A stretch of DNA of 64,000 nucleotides from Brachypterus glaber (taxonomy: Eukaryota > Arthropoda > Insecta > Coleoptera > Kateretidae): positions 11,138,847 through 11,202,846 of the forward strand of contig OY294046.1 of the NCBI GenBank assembly GCA_958510825.1. Direction: 5' to 3'. The notes under the pieces were generated by a model. It had not been told where the DNA came from, ran no database searches, and saw only the letters and a list, made by a program, of their open reading frames with translations. Shown piece by piece: positions 11,901 to 20,800 of this stretch (position 1 is the stretch's first letter; each line of letters begins with the position of its first letter). The translations under genes and the position numbers were made by a program.

Positions 11901-14769
11901 AATCATAATTTTCGGATCTGTTATGTTTTTTTTTTAATTTTCAACTCTAGGGGATTTTCATAATATTTATATACTTTTCTTTGTAAATGTAGTAGTTTGA
12001 TAGCCTATAAAACAGTTTTATAAAATTATTATTAATTTTTTGTACCCGGCCATGGATTTTGACGTCACGACTCGGTAAAATCCGATCTCTAGTCATTATA
12101 CTATTCACAGCACATATGCTAGACCCTCTAAAAAATCAATATTTAGATACATATTTTTAAATAAAAAACAAACGGACCTGTAGAGTTTTTTATATTTTCG
12201 ATTTTCACTGGAGCCGATTTGCCTTTTTCAGTTAATTAATAACTGAAATTTGGCGAAGGCGATAAGTGAAACGGACACTCCCTAGAAACTGGTTCGAAAG
12301 ACAGTATAAGTCGGTGGTTCACTCTACTAGTATACATTGTATACTAAGTCCAGGACTTGTATAGTATACAAGTCCTGGACTTAGGGGATGCTTAATTAAG
12401 TAGAATAGGTTAAACAAACATGTAATGTAATGTAGAAAGACCCTTGATATGTATTAGAATTTCTTATGATCTAATTTACAGATTTACTCATACAGCACAG
12501 TGGGAAATACAATGTTTACACTGCTCCGAACGATTTTGGGTGATTTTGACTATCACGAAATTGAAGCGGTCAGTAAATTTTTGGCGCCTATTTACTTTAT
12601 TTCCTACATTTTTCTGGTTTTCTTTGTTTTACTGGTAAGTAAATTACACAAACACGCATAAGATTTGTACTGTTGATTTTTGCGAAATTCTGTCTATCGG
12701 TCTACCCGTGGGTCGTTTAATCTGTCCGAAATGCTTCTTTGAAAAAGTCTTACTCAAATGGTCCATATAGAAGAGAAAAAGATGCAAGTCGCATGTAACA
12801 AAGTGACTTTAAATTTGGAACAAATATTTTCTAAGTAGTAAACAATTTTTTTTTCCAAATTTCAAGTCTCTATAGAGACATATATGTCAAATATTTTTTG
12901 ATTGTTTTGCAAGCGACTTGCATCTTTTTCTCTACTATGCCAATCATATCTGACAACTTTAAGTAAGAAATCTATGCTTCGAAGAATCGTAACTTAAGAA
13001 CCCTGTGAGCTATAGACTTGTTTCAAAGAATCCTAGGATATTTTTTGTTAAAGTGTTATCACCTAAATGTGATTTCCGCGAAAAAAAAATGGTCTGTCAG
13101 TCCGGTAAAAGTAGGCACCATAACTTAAGAACCCTTTGAGGCTTTAAAATATGATATCTTGCCCAAAGTTTTCGGTTTGAATTATTTTTGTTAAACATAG
13201 AGGTAGGAAAGGGGGTCAAAGGCCGAATAACATTTTTTCAAAAAAAGAAAAAAATAAAAAAATATATTTCTTTTTTTTGTTTTTTTTTGAAAAATATAAC
13301 TTTAAGGGGTCCTTCTACCTTCAAGCTTTAAAAATAATCTTTTTTTTTTTAATTTTTTTATATACAGGGTGTCCCATAACTTATCCGCCTAACTTCACAT
13401 ACGGGATGTATAGAACAAAAATCCTATAAACATATGCCCTAAAACGACGTAAGGGAGCTACGCCCCTTCAAAAGGGGTTCCAAAAATTCGTATTTTATTT
13501 AATAACTCAGAAACCCTTTGAAACGAGGTATTGCATGTAATATATCTTTAATACGACCCATCAGCCGATGGTATTTGCATGTAGTTACTTTAAACAGGGG
13601 CGTCTGAAATGGGAGAACCTTATCACTTTTTTGCCCCAAACTTTTTTCTGTAAGATTTTAAAAATGTTTGAAACTTTTTGAAACACGTCAGCCATTTTGT
13701 TATTTTTGGCCAAAAAAAAAATCTTCTAGTTCGGGCTATAGCGACTTCAATACTGAATAATATCGCGTTTTGTTTTTTTTTTCAGTCGATCCAAACGGCC
13801 GGAATCATGGCGACAACCGTTTTTTGGTGTTTTTTTTTTTCCAAAAAAATGTATGGCAAAAAATTGCACTTTAAAAATCATTTCTTTGTATTCTTTGAAT
13901 ATAAATGATCATAGGTACATAAAAAAAATCACAATGATATCTTTTTCTTTCTATATAAAAAATGTTTTAAAAAAAATATTTTTATCCAACACCTTCACAG
14001 AATCACTTGTTTTGAGCACTATTTTAAATGTCAAAAGTGAGTTTTTTTCCACTAGTGACTAAAAAATTTTTCACCCACTCTTTTACGTACAGCTTTTGAT
14101 CTCACCCAAAATTAGTTACATACCCTATTAATTAAGTATTATAACTATTATATAAATAGAAGCACGTTAACTAAACCATAAAAATTAAAGAAAACCCCAA
14201 ATTATTCTTTAGTTTTTGAATAAAATACTGTTTTTATTAAAAATTCTGTCATCACCGCGTCCATTTTGACGTTTGTAAGAAACGTAAAACTAGCAATTGT
14301 TTATTTTTAATAGGCATACTTAGGCCATGGCTACTTATTATTTTAGTATTAAGAAAACTTAATCTTAATATTTTTGACATAATTTTTCGCAAAATTATAG
14401 GTTTTTATTTAAAAATAAGTGATTTTATCCACTTAATACACTAGTTAAGAAAATAACTATTAAAATTTGAAGGTAGAAAGACCCCTTATTTTTTTTAATG
14501 TGTCCTTTTTCAAATAAAAAATATGTTTTAGAACATGTTTCTGGCAATCATAAACGACGCATATTCGAACGTGAAGGGTGAAATAGCAATGGCTCCTGAA
14601 GAGATGCAAATGACTGATTATGTTAAAATGCGTTTCATGAATTGTTTTAAGAGATGTTGTAAAAATAAAAAGCCCATGTGGAAAGGCACTATTGAAATTG
14701 ATCAGACTGTGGAAGAGCTGAAAACAGCATTAAAAAAGTAACTACAGCGCATATTCTTAGAATCGTACA

Positions 14770-14800
<31 letters not shown>

Positions 14801-17800
14801 GAATAATAATAAACGACTTTATTTGACATATAATTACATCAAAATGGCGAAGTTTGATTATAAAAATCAATCTTACACTTAACCATAATACATAGGAAAT
14901 ATATTTATAATATCACACTAAAAAAAAGAAAAAGTTGAGCAAGTAATAAATATTGTAATAGTATATTAAAGTACTAGTTTCATAACATAACATAACGCCG
15001 CAAGCGGCTCGTTTTCTAAACTTGTACTCGTGCGCTAAAAACGTGTTATGAAACAAGTGCTTTATACATTTTTTTCTATTTTGCTCTAAAATTAAAAAAA
15101 AAAACTTACGTTTAAATTGATGACTGATTTAGGGATTTTTGTTTTTGATTGGCATTACAGTTTACACCATGTTTAAAATCCTAAGAATAAATGATATTTT
15201 GATATATTTTATAGTAATGTCTTCTCTTTTTTACTGCAATTAACCAAGCCACAATTTTAACATGGTAAAAATAACCTAAACACAAAATTTTGTAGAAAAT
15301 TCAACTTTAAAGAGACATTGACATTTGCACGGAAAACGTCAAGCGATAGGCCAGGTCTGTTGCCAACCCAAAAGAACAAAAAGTACAGACCTCTTATGGG
15401 CCTATAAAAACAAACAAAATGCGTGTAATTATGAGCTCTTATGAGTCGCAAAATAGAAAAATATATATGTAAGATTTTTGTGTTTTTACTCATTTTTTGA
15501 GTCTAGTTGAAAAACCAGCCGATAGATTTTCAATTTGAATTCAGCGCCTCAAAATACATAAGAATAGTTGGGTCTCAACCCCAGGACATTAACTTTTGTT
15601 TCGAAGTAAAGCGGATTTGAAAATTTATATGTAAGATTTTTGTGTTTTTACTCATTTTTTGACTCTAGAAGAAAAGTAAGCCGGTTGTGTTGCTGTTTGA
15701 CGTCGAATTCGATCTCAGCAGCTCAAAATACATAAGAGTAGCTTCTGCACATGAACTTATTTGAAATAATATAAATAAAAAAAAATGTGAATTTTGAGTA
15801 ATTTTACTCATTTTCCGAACCCAGAAAAAAAATGAGTTTATTACGGTGCTATATGGGTATTGGATTCTTATTCAGCGACTCAAAATTCATAAAAAAAGTC
15901 GGAAACAACCACATTCTTTAAGAAATTTAAGATTTTCGCTTTGACATCAGATTTGAATTCAGCGCCCCAAAATTTATAAGAATGGATAGGTCTCTACCCC
16001 AGGACAATATACTTTTTTTGTGTAATTTTCGCAGTTAAAAATAATTATTTAAAAATGAAGGTATTATTTTTTTTAGTTTTGGATTTAGCGATATTGAGAT
16101 TGAAATGTTTTTTGCAAGATTTAATATTGATACTAAAGCTGATGTTGGAAAATATGATGTTGACAGTATTTTAAAAAGTTTGGAAAATCAACAAGCGACG
16201 TCGTGTAAGATTTTGTTTTTGGTTATTTTTTTATTATACCGGGTGTCTCAGATAACACATATTGTGTATGAAGCTGAAGTTTGCAACGTTTTTTTGCATC
16301 GAAAATTCAAATAGTATATTAAAGCACTTATTCCATAACACGTTTTTAGGGTATGTTATGAAACTACACTTCTGCTCAAAAATATCGGCCCACCAAAAAA
16401 AATACACATTTTCAAATGCTAATAACTCCAACTATTCAATAGTTTTATTTGACCTTTTTTTTATTTTAAAGCTTGAACCTTTAGCTCTTAATTACTGGAA
16501 TAAAAATTATCAAAAATCTTTTTTTAAACCGGCAGCAATGAAAATTACACAGCTATGTTTTTTTACTGCTTCTTTCGATATGCGCACGGTTTGCCACTGC
16601 ATATTTTTTTACAATTTAATTAATTGATTTTATAGGCCAATTAAATGGGAGTAATTTCTTTTTTAACTTTTTAATTTTCCTTTTCTCGTTTAGGAGATAT
16701 ACGGTTTTTTCTGAAAATAAACATTTTTGCAAATAACAAAAAAATTACACAGTGGATTTAATTGATTTATTTTTTAATTTGAAGCTTAAGTCCTTAACTT
16801 TTATTTATTTAATTTAAGTTTCTGGTGCAAAAATGTTTAAACTGGGTTTACATTGCTTAAATAGTCATGTTTTTTTTTACCCAATCTTTTTTGATGCAAT
16901 TTAACCACAAACTCAAATGTTTCCATAAGTTTTAAAACTTATTCTAAAAGCCACACTTATTGTGACTGATTCCTTCTTTTATTTTTTATCATAAGTCTTC
17001 TCATTTAGGAGAAATTAAAGTTTTTCGGAAAAAGTGACTTTTTAATCAGTGGGCTAGTGCCACCCCTGTAAAACTGTATATGACGGAAAAGCGTCGATAG
17101 AATATAAAGATCTATTGCACTTCTATAACTTTAGCTTAAATAAATACATTTAATTAACACGTTTTCTGCGTTAGCAACTTTTTGGTTCCCAGCTCAGACT
17201 GCGTTTTGAGGCATATATGTCGAACGAACTTTGCACAGACTGTTTAAATCTCTAATGGATCTCCAAAAACAAGTTCTAACGTCTTTTTAAGGACTTTTTG
17301 CTTTTTAATTTTTTTTAAACAAAATATTTTATCAAATAAAATAACAATAAACAAATTTTAAATTTTATTAAAATTATTTAATAACAATTATAAACACAAA
17401 AAAACGTATTAGACGTGTATGTTTTTTTGCAACAATGCTGTTTTTCGTTATTATTAGTTACATTACATTATGGTCAATAAAACATTCAATTTAATTTAAC
17501 AAAACACTAAAACTAACCAACATTACACGGTTGAGGCTAGGTTATCAATGTGTATACACTATAGTTAAAATTTATCTACATAAATATTATAGACGTTATA
17601 GTCATATTTCCCAATGTTTTTCATACAGAATTAGGTTTTAAAAATGGTTTGAGGCAGCTGTATATCCCATGCCTGGCAGCATTTACTCCTATTCTTTTCA
17701 AAATAATAATTCCATTCCTTTTTTTGTACATTTTCCAATTTTTTTTTCACAAATATTCCATACCGTAATTTAACACAACAATAGTTCAGAACCACACAAT

Positions 17801-20800
17801 TATAGTCCAGCCACATATATTCCATAAGCAGTTTATTTTAAAAAATATGTATTATTTTTCCTCAAAACGTTGGAATACTCTTCTTACCGCTGCTCTCGTA
17901 ATATTTAACTGTTGAGCAACATAACGCTGACTGTGCCCTTCTTGTAGCAGAGCTACAGCTTGGGCAGCTACTTCCGGACTTGTTTCCATTTAAATAATAC
18001 AATTAAATAAAATTTTAACGAGTTAAAAAAGTATTGTCACATAAGTGACAAGTCTTGTCAATCATAAAAAAGTTAGTTACAGGGGTGGCACTAGCCCACC
18101 ACTTAAAAAGTCCTTATTTACCAAAAAATCATAATTTTTCCTAAATGAGAAGACTTATGATAAAAAATAAAAGACGGAATCAGTCACAATAAGTGTGGCT
18201 ATTAGAATAAGTTTTAAAACTTATGGAAAGATTTGAGTTTGTGTTTAAATTGCAACAAAAAAGATCGAGTAAAAAAAACATGACTATTTAAGCAATGTAA
18301 ACTCAGTTTAAACATGTTTCCAACAGAAACCTAAATTAAATAAATAAAAGTTTACGATTTAAGCTTCAAATTAAAAAAAAAATCAATTAAATCCATTGCG
18401 TAGTTTTTTTGTTATTTGCAAAAATGTAAATTTTTAGAAAAAACCTTATATCTCCTAAACGAGAAAAGGAAAATTAAAAAAATTAAAAAGAGATTACTTC
18501 CATTTAATTAGGCTATAAAATCAATTAATTAAATTGTAAAAAAATATGCAGTGGCGAACCATGCGCATATCGAAAGGTGCAGTAAAAAAACATAGCTGTG
18601 CACTTTTCATTGCTGCCGGTATAAAAAAAGATGTTTGATAATTTTTATTCCAGTAAGTAAGAGCTAAAAGTTCAAGCTTCAAAATAAAAAAAGATCGAAT
18701 AAATCCATTAAATAGTTTTGGAGATATTTGCATTCAAAAATGTGTATTTTTTTAGGTGGGCCGATATTTTTGAGCAGAAGTGTAGTACTTTAATATACTA
18801 TTTGAATTTTCGTTGCAAAAAAACGTTGCAAACTTCAGGTACATGATTGTTCAGCATTTAGCTATCAAAATAAAAGATTCTTAGATACGAATGTGTTTCA
18901 AGAAAAAAATAAGTAACTCTAAAAAGGTCCGTTAGTCTGTCCGTCTGTCTGCCTGTCTGTCTGATGTCACGTTTTTTGTAAGCACGGTATATATGTCCCA
19001 CACAAAACATTAACCTTAAGTAACTCTGAAAATGTCTGAGTCTGTCCGTCAATCTCTGTCCGTCTGATGTACGTTTTTTTTGAGCAAGGAAAAATCATAT
19101 TCTATGAGAAGAAGATTCCTATTGTTTTTAAAAATAATCCCCCAAAAACAACAAAGTTAAGCTTTTAAAAAACGTCGAGAAAAGCTGAGGTCATATTGAC
19201 GTAACTTTTTAAGGAAAAAATACTTTTATTTTACAAATTTTGAAAATTAATTAAAAAATACACAGCACCTATTATAATAAGAGGCGCAAATTTTCAAAAA
19301 AATGTAAAAAATAGAAGAAAACGTCCGATAAAGTCCAAGTTTACAAAAAAAAATTTTTGATAGAAATACTCTTACCAATAACAAAAAAAAAAACATTCAT
19401 TTTTGGTTAGGAAAAGAATAGTATATTCTATAACTAGTATGGAATAGACAATTTTCGGCGCGAGCGGAAAGACTATTCCATACGTGTTTTAGACTTTTTC
19501 TTCGACTGCAAATATGAAAAACTGTATGGCTTTAAACTACGGACAAGGTTAAAAACAATGTTTTTTGTGACTGGGCATTGTAAATGCAACAAAAAATATA
19601 TTTTTAAATAAAGCAATTAATGTTATTTAATAATTTTATCAAATCAGTAGTTAAAAAAGATTTTTATTTAATTTTAGCACATATTTACAACTTATAATGC
19701 AAAAATTGAAGGTTATGTCAGATTGTGGTGACAGATATCAGGTTTAAATATTTAACAATAGATGGAGCAGTTTTAATTTTTTGAACTAAATTGATAAAAA
19801 ACTGGTCAAATATTAAGAAAAACTAATAAACTTTATTTAATTTTAACGCCGAACTTTAAATTGCATTAAATTATCCAATATTTCATGGTAAAATATATAT
19901 ATTTTTGCTAATTTTGCTACAGTTCTCTTTACTTATATAAATAAGAGATGGCACTACATTTGCTCAATGAGCACTGCTCATTCTAACACTTGATACGGAA
20001 TATTCATACCGTATCTAGAACTAGAATGGATTCATTCTGTGTTTGAAAAGTGTGTGTATTTGCTTACATTCTAAAGCAGTCGTAGAAAAAGTAATATGCC
20101 ACGTTTACTTGTACCGCTAACTACCGAGATATATAACTCCTGTATCAATCTTTTTTCTCCAAACAACTTGATAGAAAAAAACAGACTGCTACCTAGATTT
20201 ATAAACGTGGTAACAGGTGTATAGTTACACCACATATTTCGCTACGGACCTGTTTAAAAGATTCTTATAAATTTTATAAAAATCTCATAATTTTATATTA
20301 ATAATATAAAATATTTATGCATAAAAATCAGGGACAAAGCATGTCATGCTGATCATCATGATGCTCATCAAAAAGCAAAAAATATAATGATGTTAATCAG
20401 ATCCGGTAAATAAATAAAAGTTAGGTTAGATTAAACTTATTAATATTCTTACCTTATTAAACAAATCTCCAATCCATGTTTTACTTTAAAATGTTCGTTT
20501 AAAAGTAATTTAACACACTTTTTTCAAAAACACTATTATTTACCAAGAATTAATTACAATAATACAACCTTCCCGCCAATGAACGAATCCGAATACAGCG
20601 CCGGACTGGCTTTTTTATTTCGAGTCGAAAGTTTCAACCACAGAACACTAACAACACTGGTTTCAACTTTCTTCTTTGGTAATTTATGGTCTTAGCTGCT
20701 AGGGCTATGACCAAATTTTACACTTTGCTCCTTTGAATTTTTAAAACTTGCTTTTAGTTACCTATGTACAATACCCAGGTAGCAAGGGATATTACAAGAA

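Larger units (their letters stand above)
16367..18782. mobile_element. 2.4-kb element with 700-bp inverted arms
   Basis: CACTTCTGCTCAAAAATATC at 16367 is mirrored by GATATTTTTGAGCAGAAGTG ending at 18782, with TA on both sides. The arms run 16367-17068 and 18080-18782 and are near-perfect inverted copies. Their inner ends, CCACCCCTG TA and TA CAGGGGTGG, would form an exact palindrome if the central 1 kb were removed. The centre carries a transposase relic. Confidence 0.8.

Noticed and set aside
17631..17825. Minus-strand frame next to the Tc1-like relic, possible transposase C-terminus
   Set aside because: No DDE block or conserved C-terminal motif can be seen; the composition is that of AT-rich chance frames.
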